Positions 32,323 to 42,267 are shown, counted from the first letter of the stretch. The stretch: 64,000 bases of DNA from Carboxydocella thermautotrophica (GCA_003054495.1 CP028514.1:1837501-1901500), one strand, 5' to 3'. The notes: a model not told the origin generated them from the sequence alone. Program-made: numbers and translations.

Positions 32323-33048
32323 TCACTCCATCCGGCAAATTTCCCGTTTCATCTTCTTGATAATCTTCTTTTCCAGCCGGGAAATGTAGGACTGGGATAT
32401 CCCCAGCAGATCAGCCACTTCCTTCTGGGTCATTTCCCGCCCGTTTTCCAGACCAAAACGCAGTTCCATGATTTTGCGCTCCCGTCCGCTGAGCTTCTCC
32501 AGAGCCAGCTGCAAGAGGCGGCGGTCCACCTCATCTTCCAGCTGCTTATAAATACTGTCATTTTCCGTACCCAGCACATCGGAAAGCAATAATTCATTGC
32601 CATCCCAGTCCACATTCAGGGGTTCATCAAAGGAAACCTCAATCCGGGTTTTATTGTTGCGGCGCAGATACATCAGGATTTCGTTTTCAATGCAGCGGGA
32701 AGCATAGGTAGCCAGCTTGATTTTCTTTTCCGGCACAAAGGTATTGACCGCCTTGATCAAGCCGATATTGCCAATGGACACCAGATCCTCAATTCCGATA
32801 CCGGTATTTTCAAACTTGCGGGCAATATAGACTACCAGGCGCAAATTGCGTTCAATCAAAATCTCCTTGACGGATTGGTCTCCTGCCTCCAGGCGTTCAA
32901 TCAAATAGGCTTCTTCTTCAGGGGCTAAAGGCGGCGGCAGAGTTTCGCTGCTGCCAATATAATGGACGGGCCGCAACAAGCCCAGGCGTTTTAACCAGGG
33001 TAAAATCCATAAATACAATCTCCATTTCAGTTTGCGCCACCAGCTCAC
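32323..33048 (-). CDS. sigE: Sporulation sigma factor sigma-E precursor
   Basis: This 241-residue sigma-70 family protein has the sigma-E hallmarks: a membrane-binding pro-sequence at the N-terminus ([23 protein letters not shown]), region 2 ([37 protein letters not shown]) and region 4 ([28 protein letters not shown]). Sigma-E directs mother-cell gene expression after cleavage of its pro-sequence by SpoIIGA, encoded 2 bp upstream. The GTG start follows GAGGAGGGG. sigG, which often follows sigE in Bacillota, is not present here. Confidence 0.96.
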   Translation of the reverse strand: MSWWRKLKWRLYLWILPWLKRLGLLRPVHYIGSSETLPPPLAPEEEAYLIERLEAGDQSVKEILIERNLRLVVYIARKFENTGIGIEDLVSIGNIGLIKAVNTFVPEKKIKLATYASRCIENEILMYLRRNNKTRIEVSFDEPLNVDWDGNELLLSDVLGTENDSIYKQLEDEVDRRLLQLALEKLSGRERKIMELRFGLENGREMTQKEVADLLGISQSYISRLEKKIIKKMKREICRME

Positions 33049-33049
33049 G

Positions 33050-33895
33050 CTAAATCCCCTCCTCTATTCTCTCTGGTAATAAAGCTTGATAGTGCTCGCC
33101 CAGACTCCCTTCATAAATCGCTACCAGCAAACGCTGACTGCGCACCGTCCTGTCTGCGCTTTCTATTTCCACCCAGTCGGGTTTAAAAGCCGGCAAAAGG
33201 CCCTGCTGGTGCCCCAGGCCCTGAAAAGGCACCCAGCGCCAGCGGGTTTCCCAGCCGGGCTGGTCCAGGCGCTCAGGCAAAAGCTGCTTGACTGCCTCTT
33301 TTTCCACCACCAGCACCGGCCAGCCGCTTAAGGGCTCCACCAGGTGATTGCCGCTGTCCAGCCAGCCCTGACAGGCCACCACCTGCTCTCCCACCGCCAC
33401 TCGTACCAGCCGCTGATAGGCCCGCCGGGCAGCCTGACGCAAGGTGAGCAAAGGCTGGCAAAGGCCCCAGAGCCAGCCCAGCACCGCCATCAGGGGTAAG
33501 GCCCAGGCCAGGGCGCTGAATATCGGCCACAAACGGTCTGTAAAGGCCGTCCCCTGCCTTTCTGCCCAGAAAAGCAGGCCCAGTACCCCGCCCCCCAGGG
33601 CAAAGGAGACCAGATAAAAATGGATCAACTGTCCCAGCAACTGCCGCCAGGAAGACCAGGGATACCAGACCACCGTTACCATGAGCAGGGAGAGCCCGAA
33701 CTTCTCCAGGACTACCAGCCAGGGCGACTGACTGAAGAAGGCATAAGCTAAACTGGCCAGGGCCCCCAGCCCCGCCCCCAGCCAGGCCCGCCAGCGAGCC
33801 GGATAGGGGCGGTAAAGCCGTCCACACAGCCAGATAATCAACCAGTTAAGACTGAGGTTAAGCAGGAAAATATCCTCAGCGTAGAGGGTGCCCAT
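33050..33895 (-). CDS. spoIIGA: Sigma-E processing aspartyl protease SpoIIGA
   Basis: The protein has about 281 residues from the ATG at 33895 (GGGAGGTG 6 nt upstream); the longer frame to 33916 includes the ribosome binding site. Five hydrophobic segments occupy the N-terminal half and are followed by a soluble domain with the aspartyl-protease motif W-L-D-S-G-N. SpoIIGA dimers in the sporulation septum cleave pro-sigma-E when signalled by SpoIIR from the forespore. Transcription should come from the Spo0A-type promoter at 33921-34009. Confidence 0.92.
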   Translation of the reverse strand: MGTLYAEDIFLLNLSLNWLIIWLCGRLYRPYPARWRAWLGAGLGALASLAYAFFSQSPWLVVLEKFGLSLLMVTVVWYPWSSWRQLLGQLIHFYLVSFALGGGVLGLLFWAERQGTAFTDRLWPIFSALAWALPLMAVLGWLWGLCQPLLTLRQAARRAYQRLVRVAVGEQVVACQGWLDSGNHLVEPLSGWPVLVVEKEAVKQLLPERLDQPGWETRWRWVPFQGLGHQQGLLPAFKPDWVEIESADRTVRSQRLLVAIYEGSLGEHYQALLPERIEEGI

Positions 33896-33920
33896 CGGCT
33901 GCACCTCCCGTTCCATCCTG

Positions 33921-34009
33921 ATTATACAACAGAAGCTGGTCAGAAATTTGTCTAAATCGGGCAGGCAAAAAAGAAAACTCCTGTCTAATACAGACAGGAG
34001 TTTGTCGAA
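33921..34009 (-). promoter_or_regulatory. spoIIG-type promoter: 22-bp spacer with Spo0A boxes
   Basis: On the minus strand, -10 TATAAT (33921-33926) and -35 TAGACA (33949-33954) are 22 bp apart, the unusual spacing of the Bacillus subtilis spoIIG promoter. A 0A-like box TTGTCTAA (33948-33955, one mismatch) overlaps the -35, and a perfect 0A box TTGTCGAA lies at 34002-34009, roughly -90. This matches the two-site architecture used by phosphorylated Spo0A. Confidence 0.8.
33975..34003 (-). terminator. Terminator of ftsZ
   Basis: The 12-bp stem AAACTCCTGTCT / AGACAGGAGTTT is followed by TCTTTTTTG on the minus strand. It overlaps the distal Spo0A box by two bases. Confidence 0.9.
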
Positions 34010-34021
34010 ATCCTGGTAAGT

Positions 34022-35104
34022 TTAGCGGCGGTTACGCAGGAAAGGCGGGATGACAATATTGTCATCACTGGGTGCCACGGTACGGCCATAAAGCTTGTCC
34101 TGCTGACCAGGCCGCTGGAAGGGATTGCTGCCCTGGCTGACCCGCTCTGTAACCTGATCAAAGCCAGTGGCGATAACGGTTACCCGTACTTCATCCTTGA
34201 GGTTATCATCGATAACGGCACCGAAGATGATATTGGCATCAGGATCAGCGGCATTGGTGATGGTTTCTGCCGCTTCATAGACTTCCAGAATGCCCAGCTT
34301 GCTGTCCCCGGTGATATTGATCAGCACCCCTTTAGCGCCATCAATGGAGGTTTCCAGCAAGGGGCTGGAAATAGCCATCCGGGCCGCTTCCGCTGCCCGC
34401 TTCTCCCCGGTGGCGGTGCCGATACCCATCAGGGCAGACCCGGTTTCGAACATGATGGTTTTCACATCCGCAAAATCCAGGTTGATTAAACCGGGCACAG
34501 CAATAACGTCGGTGATGCCCTGAACCCCCTGGCGCAGCACATCATCGGCCAGACGGAAGGCATCAATGAAGGAAGTGTTCTTGTCAGCGATTTGCAGCAA
34601 ACGGTCATTGGGGATGGTGATCAGGGTATCCACCCGGGCCTTGAGATTGGCCACCCCCCGTTCCGCCTGGGTCATGCGCTTGCGGCCCTCAAAGCTGAAA
34701 GGCTTGGTCACTACACCCACAGTCAGAGCGCCCAGCTCCTTGGCCACCTCAGCCACTACCGGCGCAGCTCCGGTACCGGTACCGCCGCCCATGCCGGCAG
34801 TAACAAATACCATATCTGCTCCCTTAAGGGCTTCCACCAGGGCATCCCGGCTTTCTTCCGCCGCTCTCTCCCCGATATCGGGATTGGCCCCGGCACCCAG
34901 ACCTTTGGTCAGCTTGGCGCCAATCTGGATTTTGTGACTGGCCTGGGAAAGATATAAGGCCTGTGCATCCGTATTCACAGCTATAAACTCCACACCTTTG
35001 AGGCCGGAGGCTATCATGCGGTTAACAGCGTTATTTCCACCGCCACCCACGCCGATTACTTTTATGTTGCAGAACTGATTCAGGTCCAGATCGAATTCCA
35101 GCAT
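34022..35104 (-). CDS. ftsZ: Cell division protein FtsZ
   Basis: This 360-residue tubulin-like GTPase has [14 protein letters not shown] at the N-terminus, the tubulin signature [14 protein letters not shown] near residue 105, and a C-terminal tail ending [11 protein letters not shown], the conserved peptide that binds FtsA or SepF. It polymerises into the division ring. It is preceded by sbp and ftsQ on the same strand. No ftsA is found beside it, so membrane attachment may rely on SepF or an FtsA encoded elsewhere. Confidence 0.97.
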   Translation of the reverse strand: MLEFDLDLNQFCNIKVIGVGGGGNNAVNRMIASGLKGVEFIAVNTDAQALYLSQASHKIQIGAKLTKGLGAGANPDIGERAAEESRDALVEALKGADMVFVTAGMGGGTGTGAAPVVAEVAKELGALTVGVVTKPFSFEGRKRMTQAERGVANLKARVDTLITIPNDRLLQIADKNTSFIDAFRLADDVLRQGVQGITDVIAVPGLINLDFADVKTIMFETGSALMGIGTATGEKRAAEAARMAISSPLLETSIDGAKGVLINITGDSKLGILEVYEAAETITNAADPDANIIFGAVIDDNLKDEVRVTVIATGFDQVTERVSQGSNPFQRPGQQDKLYGRTVAPSDDNIVIPPFLRNRR

Positions 35105-35186
35105 TTACCTAACCTCCCTTAAAAAGTCCCTGTAATAAGATTCAACGCGGAAGGCGGTTTTCCTTTTTTTTTAATAGGGATTTTTT

Positions 35187-35516
35187 CTAATTTTTTATGA
35201 GATAACGGCGGATTATGGCCAGGTTCTGGAACAGGCGTACCCCGAAGGCAAAAATTGCCGCCATGTAGAGGTCAACCCCCAGCCTTTCCCCCAGGTAGGC
35301 CAGCAAACCGGCCATCAGGGTATTGGTAAAAAATCCACTGATAAAGATTTTAGTATCAAATTTCCCTTCCATGCCTGCGCGGATACCGCCAAAAACGGAA
35401 TCAAGGGCAGCCAGCACCGCCACTGACAGATAACGGGCATAGGTTACCGGCAAAGCCAGGGGAGAACTTAAACCGATCACTAATCCTATAATCAGACCCA
35501 GGATGGGCAACCACAT
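35187..35516 (-). CDS. sbp: Small basic membrane protein Sbp (DUF1290)
   Basis: This 109-residue protein has three to four membrane segments and a basic C-terminus (IIRRYLIKN). Its internal sequence ALDSVFGGIRAGMEGKFDTKIF is typical of DUF1290/Sbp proteins. In Bacillus subtilis the order is divIB-ylxW-ylxX-sbp-ftsA-ftsZ. Here sbp is between ftsQ and ftsZ, and the DUF881 (YlxW/YlxX) genes are 23 kb away. Its function is unknown but it is tightly linked to division genes. Confidence 0.9.
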   Translation of the reverse strand: MWLPILGLIIGLVIGLSSPLALPVTYARYLSVAVLAALDSVFGGIRAGMEGKFDTKIFISGFFTNTLMAGLLAYLGERLGVDLYMAAIFAFGVRLFQNLAIIRRYLIKN

Positions 35517-35530
35517 TTTCCTGTCCTCCT

Positions 35531-36271
35531 TTATTCCACCGTCTTATAGGTGGGATAGCCCTGATGGCTAACATCCACATACAATAGTTTTTTATCTTTG
35601 ACCTCTTTCCATACCTGCAAAAAGAGATTTATCTTCTGTTGCCCTCTCTCTCCGTCGCCCAGCCGTACTTCAATGCCATCCACCGTATACAGTTTCAGAT
35701 TGTTTTCATCCCGCACATCGATTTCCGATGTTGAGAGGTACAATTCCCGGGGCAAAATCTTGAGCAGCGCCAGGCCACTGCTGATTCCCGGCTGGTTTAG
35801 CTTCAGTCCCGGGTGAGGCTGTTTTAGCTGGATACCGGTCAAAAGAGGCAAATTTTTTTCCTGGAGGGAGTCCACTGCCTGCAGTAATACCCCCTCTTCA
35901 TCGATCAGCCAGAAGCGCCCCTGGTAAGGCACCAGCCCCAGACCCTGGCGTTCCTGGACGGCAATGATAATCCGGGAGGGTAAGTCCCGTTTTACCTCCA
36001 CTCCCTTTAACAGGGGGTGCATGGCCAGTTTACGCGCCGCTTCCCCGGTATTGACCTTGAAGATATTTTCGCCGGGGTTGATCCCACTCATCTTGCGCAG
36101 GGAATCCTGCTCCAGGACATTATTCCCCTGCACAACAATACTGTTAATATTAAACAAAGATGATTGCAAAAAAACATAAAAAGCTGTCACCAGCAAAGCC
36201 AGAAAAAACAAACTCTGCCACAGTCGCCAGCGCCGCCTGGGCCGACCATAACGAGCCACCTTCCGCTGCAA
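35531..36271 (-). CDS. ftsQ: Cell division protein FtsQ/DivIB
   Basis: The protein has 246 residues with a TTG start at 36271, chosen for GGGGAGG 8 nt upstream; the longer frame to 36406 overlaps a terminator and promoter region. A basic cytoplasmic head (RKVARYGRPRRRWRLW) is followed by one membrane span, a POTRA domain (FNINSIVVQGNNVLEQDSL, SGINPGENIFKVN) and a beta domain. DivIB scaffolds the FtsL/FtsB/PBP complex on the outer face of the membrane. A TATAAT at 36299-36304 may be its -10 box but I see no convincing -35. Confidence 0.9.
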   Translation of the reverse strand: MQRKVARYGRPRRRWRLWQSLFFLALLVTAFYVFLQSSLFNINSIVVQGNNVLEQDSLRKMSGINPGENIFKVNTGEAARKLAMHPLLKGVEVKRDLPSRIIIAVQERQGLGLVPYQGRFWLIDEEGVLLQAVDSLQEKNLPLLTGIQLKQPHPGLKLNQPGISSGLALLKILPRELYLSTSEIDVRDENNLKLYTVDGIEVRLGDGERGQQKINLFLQVWKEVKDKKLLYVDVSHQGYPTYKTVE

Positions 36272-36357
36272 GCCTCTCACCTCCCCGGTTCTTTTTTTAT
36301 TATACTGCATTTTAATGTCTGCGGCGAGAGGGCCTGTCCAGGAAAAAACCAAAAAAA

Positions 36358-36371
36358 GCAGCCTTAGCTGC
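36358..36371 (-). terminator. Terminator containing the murA stop codon
   Basis: The hairpin GCAGC-TAAG-GCTGC is followed by TTTTTTTGG on the minus strand. The TAA of murA forms most of the loop, so the terminator begins inside the coding region. Confidence 0.8.
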
Positions 36372-37644
36372 CTGTAATCCGGCGCATCTGCGCCCCTACC
36401 TGACAATACTTCTCTACGAAGGCCTCATAACCCCGCTCCAGGTGCTGAATATTTTCCACAATGGTCTTTCCTTCTGCTGCCAGCCCGGCCAGAGCCAGGG
36501 CGGCAGCTGCTCTCAGGTCGGTAGCACTCACTTCTGCCCCGGTCAGTTTGGCTACTCCTTTAATAAAGGCCGTGCCATTTTCCGTTTTGATATTGGCGCC
36601 CAGCCGGTTGAGCTCCGGTACTTGATTAAAGCGGGCTTCAAAAATATTTTCTGTAATCAAACTGATGCCAGGGACCAGGGTCAAGAGAGCCATAAACTGG
36701 GCCTGCATATCAGTGGGAAAGCCGGGATAGGGCTGGGTGCGAATATCCACCGCCTTCAACTGCCAGTCGTGCGGGAAAACGGTAATATAATCATCCCCGA
36801 TTTCCAGCTTAACCCCCATTTCCATCAGTTTGGCGGTCACCGCTTCCACGTGCTCGGGTATAATGTTTTTCACCGTTAACTGGCCGTTGGTAATCACTCC
36901 CGCCACCAGATGGGTTCCCGCTTCAATGCGATCAGGAATAATACTGTGACTGGTTCCCTTCAGTTTTTTTACTCCCTCAATCTTGATTACATCTGTCCCG
37001 GCACCGCGGATGCGAGCTCCCATTTTGTTGAGCAAATTCTGCAAATCCACGATTTCCGGTTCCTTGGCAGCATTGCGGATTACCGTTGTACCGGCCGCCA
37101 GGGTAGCCGCCATCATAATGTTTTCCGTCGCACCCACACTGGCCACATCCAGGTGAATAACCGTTCCCTGCAAGGGCAGAGGGCCATGGGCCTTGATATA
37201 CCCTCCCGAAATGGCAATATCCTGGCAACCCAGGGCCCGAAATCCCTTGATATGCTGATCCATCTGCCGTGACCCGATACTGCAACCGCCGGGCATGGAT
37301 AGATGAGCCATGCCGCAACGCGCTAGCAATGGACCCAGTAGAAGGTTGGAGGCCCGGATTTTGCGCACCAGTTCATTGGGCACTTCCCGGCTGGCATCCA
37401 GATTCCGGCCACTGATTGCCCACCGTCCGTCCTCCAGCTCCCTGATCGTCCCTCCCACCTGCTGGATTACTTCCAGCATTGCCTCCACATCTTTGATGCG
37501 GGGCAGATTGTCAAACACCACTTCTTCTTCGGTAAGCAATGCTGCTGCTAGCAGCGGCAAAGCCGCATTCTTGGCAGCACTGACAGTGATGGTACCTTGC
37601 AATGGGCGCCCACCCACAATTTCCAGTTTAGCCTGATTAGCCAT
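36364..37644 (-). CDS. murA: UDP-N-acetylglucosamine 1-carboxyvinyltransferase
   Basis: This 426-residue EPSP-synthase-fold enzyme commits UDP-GlcNAc to peptidoglycan by adding enolpyruvate. It has [17 protein letters not shown] at the N-terminus and the catalytic loop [15 protein letters not shown] with the reactive Cys. [13 protein letters not shown] follows. The start [12 protein letters not shown] at 37644 follows a GGGGTG site; it nearly touches the murB stop. It is the last gene before a terminator in the mraZ-to-murA transcript. Confidence 0.96.
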   Translation of the reverse strand: MANQAKLEIVGGRPLQGTITVSAAKNAALPLLAAALLTEEEVVFDNLPRIKDVEAMLEVIQQVGGTIRELEDGRWAISGRNLDASREVPNELVRKIRASNLLLGPLLARCGMAHLSMPGGCSIGSRQMDQHIKGFRALGCQDIAISGGYIKAHGPLPLQGTVIHLDVASVGATENIMMAATLAAGTTVIRNAAKEPEIVDLQNLLNKMGARIRGAGTDVIKIEGVKKLKGTSHSIIPDRIEAGTHLVAGVITNGQLTVKNIIPEHVEAVTAKLMEMGVKLEIGDDYITVFPHDWQLKAVDIRTQPYPGFPTDMQAQFMALLTLVPGISLITENIFEARFNQVPELNRLGANIKTENGTAFIKGVAKLTGAEVSATDLRAAAALALAGLAAEGKTIVENIQHLERGYEAFVEKYCQVGAQMRRITGS

Positions 37645-37648
37645 GCTG

Positions 37649-38545
37649 TCACCCCACAATCTGCACTTCCGGTTCCAGCTTGATGCCGTGGACCTGGGCC
37701 ACCCTCGCCTGAACCCGCTCCATCAGGCGCAAGGCCTCGCTTGCCGTACCTCCTCCTAAATTGACAAAAAAATTGGCATGCACCGGGGAGACCTGGATTT
37801 GGCCTTCCTGCCAGCCTTTGCAACCGGCGCTTTCAATCAACCGACCGGCACTCCCCCCGGGGGGATTTTTGAACACACTGCCACAGCTGGGTAAGTTCAG
37901 GGGCTGATGCTGTTGCCGCCAGGCCAGCAGTTCCTGGGCCCGCTGCTGTAACTGAACCGGGTCAGCAGGTGTCAAACGGAAACTGGCTTCGATTACCACT
38001 CCTGGCCGCGCTGCCTTGAGCCGGGAGCTGCGGTAGCCATAATCCAGTTCCTGGCTGGACCAGACTTCCTCTTCTCCCTGCCAGTTCAGGATGGTGACCT
38101 TCTCCACCACCTCGGCCATCTGGCCGCCATGGGCGCCGGCATTCATCAGTACAGCCCCGCCCACAGTGGCCGGTATGCCCCCGGCCCATTCCAGTCCGGC
38201 CAGACCGGCCGCCATGGTTTTCCGGGCCAGTACCGGCAACAATACCCCTGCCTGGGCCCTGATTTTTTCCCCGCTCAGTTCCAGCTGCTGCAGTTTGCTC
38301 AGTTTGAGGGCAACTCCCGGCCAGCCGCTATCCCTGACCAGCAGATTGGAGCCATTGCCCAGCACCAGCAGAGGAATTTGCTTCTCCTGGCAATAACGGA
38401 GCAAAGCCGCCACCTGATCCGGCCTTTCCGGCAGGACCAGGGCCCGGGCTGGTCCTCCCAGCTTCCAGGTGGTATGGCGGCTGAGCGGCTCCTGCCAGCG
38501 GATTTCCCCGAAATCTCCTTCTAGCCGGAAGCTACTTCTGTCCAC
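37649..38545 (-). CDS. murB: UDP-N-acetylenolpyruvoylglucosamine reductase
   Basis: This 298-residue FAD enzyme reduces the MurA product to UDP-MurNAc. The FAD motif VLGNGSNLLV and AGIPATVGGAVLMNAGAHGG are present, with the catalytic Ser in SCGSVFKNPPGG and a C-terminal Glu region (HGIKLEPEVQIVG). It has the type II MurB layout common in Gram-positives. The GTG start lies within the last 25 bp of murC, giving translational coupling. Confidence 0.95.
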   Translation of the reverse strand: MDRSSFRLEGDFGEIRWQEPLSRHTTWKLGGPARALVLPERPDQVAALLRYCQEKQIPLLVLGNGSNLLVRDSGWPGVALKLSKLQQLELSGEKIRAQAGVLLPVLARKTMAAGLAGLEWAGGIPATVGGAVLMNAGAHGGQMAEVVEKVTILNWQGEEEVWSSQELDYGYRSSRLKAARPGVVIEASFRLTPADPVQLQQRAQELLAWRQQHQPLNLPSCGSVFKNPPGGSAGRLIESAGCKGWQEGQIQVSPVHANFFVNLGGGTASEALRLMERVQARVAQVHGIKLEPEVQIVG

Positions 38546-39936
38546 AGCTGCCGCCCCTCTTTCTCTGCTTCCAGTAAAATTTGTGCCAGCTCTTCTCCCA
38601 CCTGCCGGATATTACCCGCTCCCATGGTCAAGACCAGATCACCGGGCTTAAGAATTTGCAACAGCTTCTCCTTTAATTGAGGCAAAGTGGGACAATACAG
38701 GGTCCGGGCCCGCACCTCGGCAGGCATAGCGGCAATTATCCCTTCTGTGCTTACCCCCGGGATGGGGTCTTCCCCCGCACTATAAATGTCTGTCAGTAAC
38801 ACCAGGTCAGCCTCAGCGAAAGAATGGGCAAATTCCTCACCCAAAAATTTGGTCCGGGTGTAGCGGTGGGGCTGGAAACAGGCCACCAGCCGCCGGGGTC
38901 CAGCCTGACGTGCCGCTTTCAGGGTAGCCTGCACTTCGGTGGGATGATGGGCATAATCATCCACCACCCAGATACCCAGATGCCGGCCCAGGGTTTCAAA
39001 CCGACGCATTACACCCTGGAACTGAGCCAACCCATCAGCGATCGCCGGAAAAGCCAGGCCAAAATGCCGGCCCAGGGCTACTGCCGCCAGGGCATTGACT
39101 GCATTATGGCGCCCGGGAACAGCCAGGCGCAGCTGCCCCAGTTTTTGCCCACCCTCGTAGACGGTCGCCACCTGCCAGGCTCCTTCCCGCACCGGCTCCT
39201 CTACCCGGTAATCAGCAGTAGCAGCAAAACCGTAAGTTAGTTTAGGCCCCTTATGTTCAGCCGCCAGGCTGGCGGTGAGGGGATTGTCGATGCCCAGGAC
39301 TGCCAGGCCATCGCCAGGCAAACGGTTCAGATAGGTGCGAAAAGCGGTGATGATTTTGCTCAAATCCCCGTAATAGTCCAGGTGGTCTGCCTCGATATTG
39401 GTTACCACGCCGTACTTGATGGGCAGTTTGAGGAAGGAACCATCGCTTTCATCCGCCTCGGCCACCAGATAACGGCCCTGACCCAGACGGGCATTGCCGC
39501 CGATGGTGCGGAAGGTACCACCTACCACCACCGTGGGATCCAGCCCGGCCTGTAACAACATGTTGGCTACCATGCCGGTGGTAGTGGTCTTGCCATGAGC
39601 CCCGGCAATGCCAATTCCTTCCTGTTGCTGCATAAACCAGGCCAGCAAATCGGAGCGATGCCAGATAGGCAGGCCTATTTGCTGAGCCCGCACCAGCTCG
39701 GGGTTTTCCGGCCTGATAGCGGTAGAAACCACCACCAGTTCTGCCCCCTCCACCAGTTCCGCCCGATGACCGATACTGACCCGGGCACCCATTCGCTCCA
39801 ATTTGGCTGTTACCTGGCTGGCCTTCACATCCGAACCGCTCACCTGATGGCCACGGCCCAGCAGCAGTTCCGCCAGGCCGCTCATACCTGAACCACCTAT
39901 ACCGATAAAATGGACCCGGCCCTTGATTTCTTTCAC
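38521..39936 (-). CDS. murC: UDP-N-acetylmuramate--L-alanine ligase
   Basis: This 471-residue Mur ligase has the dinucleotide-like opening VHFIGIGGSGMSGLAELLL, the P-loop GIAGAHGKTTTTGM and EADESDGSFLKL. DDYAHHPTEVQATLKAAR in the C-terminal domain is diagnostic for MurC. It adds L-Ala to UDP-MurNAc. The GTG start is behind GGAAAGGGG. Confidence 0.96.
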   Translation of the reverse strand: MKEIKGRVHFIGIGGSGMSGLAELLLGRGHQVSGSDVKASQVTAKLERMGARVSIGHRAELVEGAELVVVSTAIRPENPELVRAQQIGLPIWHRSDLLAWFMQQQEGIGIAGAHGKTTTTGMVANMLLQAGLDPTVVVGGTFRTIGGNARLGQGRYLVAEADESDGSFLKLPIKYGVVTNIEADHLDYYGDLSKIITAFRTYLNRLPGDGLAVLGIDNPLTASLAAEHKGPKLTYGFAATADYRVEEPVREGAWQVATVYEGGQKLGQLRLAVPGRHNAVNALAAVALGRHFGLAFPAIADGLAQFQGVMRRFETLGRHLGIWVVDDYAHHPTEVQATLKAARQAGPRRLVACFQPHRYTRTKFLGEEFAHSFAEADLVLLTDIYSAGEDPIPGVSTEGIIAAMPAEVRARTLYCPTLPQLKEKLLQILKPGDLVLTMGAGNIRQVGEELAQILLEAEKEGRQLWTEVASG

Positions 39937-40026
39937 TGTGCTTCAACCCCTTTCCGGAAGCGCATAGCATTCTATGAATTTTGCCTATAATGTGTGACCG
40001 GGCTTGTCCGGTCCACTGCCAAAAAA

Positions 40027-41136
40027 TTAACGGGCTTTTTCCAGTAAAAACTCCATCAGATCCGCTAAAGCCTGCGGTCTCCCCAGCTGGCGGGCAGCTG
40101 CCGCCATTTCCTGCAAACGCCGGGGCTGTTGCAATAATTCCGTCAGCAAACTTACCAGCCGCTGGCCATTCAGTTCCCGGTCCAGCAGCATGCGGGCCGC
40201 TCCCGCCTGGACCAGGGCCCTGGCGTTGTATTCCTGATGGTTTTCCGCTGCATAGGGATAGGGCACCAGAATAGCAGGCAGGCCACGCACAGTAATTTCC
40301 GCCAGTGTAGTAGCCCCGGCCCGGCAGAGAATCAGGTCGGCAGCCGCCAGGGCATGGGCCATCTGGTGTTCGTAGGGTTTAATGTAAATATTGCCCTTTT
40401 TATAGTTTTCTATACCTAAAACGGAAATTGATTCCATGGTTTCAGCAAAAGTAAGCTCACCGGTTATATGGACTATATCCAGAGGAGGCAACTGGTTGAG
40501 CGCGCGGTAGACCCCCAGCATGGCCCGGTTGATACTGCGCGCTCCCCGGCTACCCCCGGTAACCAGCAGGACCGGGCGTTTGCCCTCCAGCCCCAGATAG
40601 GCCAGCCCTTCCTCCCGGCTTACCCGGCTGATTTCCGGCCGCACCGGCAAACCGGTTACCCGGTACTCCACCCCGGCCGGAAAACGGGCAGCTGCCTCCG
40701 GGAAAGTCAGGGCTACTCCCGCCACCCGCCGGGCCAGCAAACGATTGGCCAGACCGGGAAAGGCATTTTGTTCATGTAAAAGAGCAGGAATTCCGGCCAG
40801 GGTAGCCAGGGCCACCACAGGAAAGGAGACATAACCCCCGGTGCCGAGCACCACCTGGGGCCGAAATTCCCTCAGAATTCGCCGCCCCTGTTTTAATCCC
40901 CGCAGCAGGCGGGGAGTAAAAGTCAGCAATTCCCGGTTGATAGTGCGCGGCAGTCCCTGTACCTCCACCGTCAGGAATGGAATACCCGTGGGCGGCACCA
41001 GTCGGGCTTCCAGGCCCCTGCTGGTGCCCACATAAAGCACCGAGCCGCTGCCAAACCGCTCCTGCCAGGCCCGGGCCACCGCCAGGGCTGGATATATGTG
41101 CCCCCCGGTTCCACCACCGGTCACCAGTAGACGCAT
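40027..41136 (-). CDS. murG: UDP-GlcNAc transferase MurG (lipid II synthesis)
   Basis: This 369-residue GT-B glycosyltransferase has LVTGGGTGGHIYPALAVA at the N-terminus, TGGYVSFPVVALA and HEQNAFPGLANRLLA, and the UDP-GlcNAc region CRAGATTLAEI with PYPYAAENHQ. It transfers GlcNAc to lipid I at the inner membrane face. It lies 18 bp after ftsW, the order typical of dcw clusters. Confidence 0.96.
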   Translation of the reverse strand: MRLLVTGGGTGGHIYPALAVARAWQERFGSGSVLYVGTSRGLEARLVPPTGIPFLTVEVQGLPRTINRELLTFTPRLLRGLKQGRRILREFRPQVVLGTGGYVSFPVVALATLAGIPALLHEQNAFPGLANRLLARRVAGVALTFPEAAARFPAGVEYRVTGLPVRPEISRVSREEGLAYLGLEGKRPVLLVTGGSRGARSINRAMLGVYRALNQLPPLDIVHITGELTFAETMESISVLGIENYKKGNIYIKPYEHQMAHALAAADLILCRAGATTLAEITVRGLPAILVPYPYAAENHQEYNARALVQAGAARMLLDRELNGQRLVSLLTELLQQPRRLQEMAAAARQLGRPQALADLMEFLLEKAR

Positions 41137-41154
41137 AGTTTCACCTTCTTTATG

Positions 41155-42261
41155 TCAATGGTCAAGGGTATAGCGGGAAATATTGAGCAAAAGTCCAATC
41201 CCGGCCATTGAGAACACCAGGGAGGTGCCACCAAAACTGATAAACGGCAAAGTAATACCCGTTACCGGCAGAGAACCGGTTACCACCCCGATATTGACCA
41301 CTGCCTGCAAGCCTACCATTGAAGTCAGACCGGCAGCCAGCAAACTGGCATAGGCATCCGGGGCGGTAATAGCCACCCTTAGCCCTCGCCAGACCAGGAT
41401 CATAAACAGAAAGATGACCAGGGCCCCGCCCAGAAAACCCAGCTCTTCCCCGATAATAGCAAAAATGAAGTCAGTATGCTGTTCCGGCAAATAGAAATAT
41501 TTTTGCAAACTCTGCCCCAGCCCCTTGCCAAAAAAGCCACCGGAACCAATGGCATAAAGGGACTGGATAATATGATAACCACTGCCCATGGGATCAGCTT
41601 CCGGATCCAGAAAGGCCAGAAAACGCCGCATGCGGTAGGGCTCCAGGACAATGGCCAGCGCCACCGCCGCCAGCCCGCTTAACGCCAGCCCGACTAGCTG
41701 TTTATAGGGCACTCCGGCCGCATACAGCATAATATAGACTGTACCCGCCAGCGCCACAGCTGTCCCCAGGTCAGGCTGCAGCAAAATCAGGCCACAGACC
41801 AGCCCCAGTACCCCCAGCAAAGGTAATGTGCCCCTGGTAAAGGAATGAAGCTGTTGCCGGGCTGCAGCCAGATAATGGGCAGAAAACAGCACCATACATA
41901 ACTTGATGGTTTCCGAAGGCTGGAAACTCATAAACCCCAGATTGATCCAGCGCTGTGCTCCATTGACCGTCTTACCCACTCCCGGCAAGAGGACCAGAAG
42001 CAGCAGGACAATGGCCAGAAACAGGGCCGGCATAGTAAAACGTCGCCAGCGCCAGTAATCCACATTTTGCATGACCAGGAGGGTAATGGTGCCCAGACAG
42101 GCCCAGAGGAGCTGTTTTTTAAAGAAGAAAAAGACATCCCCTTCATAACGGTAATAACTGGTTACGGAGCTGGAACTGAAAACCATAACCAGACCAAACA
42201 CCAGCAGGGACATTACGGCCAGAAAAAGCAGAAAATCGGGCGCCCTTCTCCTGGTATACAC
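41155..42261 (-). CDS. ftsW: SEDS peptidoglycan polymerase FtsW
   Basis: This 368-residue protein has about ten membrane segments and SEDS motifs GLVMVFSSSSVTS, FMSFQPSETIKL, LQPDLGTAVAL, HTDFIFAIIGEELGF and LPFISFGGTSLV. FtsW polymerises septal glycan with a class B PBP, probably the PASTA protein encoded in this cluster. The GTG start follows AGGAGG. Position between murD and murG supports FtsW over RodA or SpoVE, although in a single-copy genome it could serve both vegetative and spore cortex synthesis. Confidence 0.93.
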   Translation of the reverse strand: MYTRRRAPDFLLFLAVMSLLVFGLVMVFSSSSVTSYYRYEGDVFFFFKKQLLWACLGTITLLVMQNVDYWRWRRFTMPALFLAIVLLLLVLLPGVGKTVNGAQRWINLGFMSFQPSETIKLCMVLFSAHYLAAARQQLHSFTRGTLPLLGVLGLVCGLILLQPDLGTAVALAGTVYIMLYAAGVPYKQLVGLALSGLAAVALAIVLEPYRMRRFLAFLDPEADPMGSGYHIIQSLYAIGSGGFFGKGLGQSLQKYFYLPEQHTDFIFAIIGEELGFLGGALVIFLFMILVWRGLRVAITAPDAYASLLAAGLTSMVGLQAVVNIGVVTGSLPVTGITLPFISFGGTSLVFSMAGIGLLLNISRYTLDH

Positions 42262-42267
42262 GGGTCA

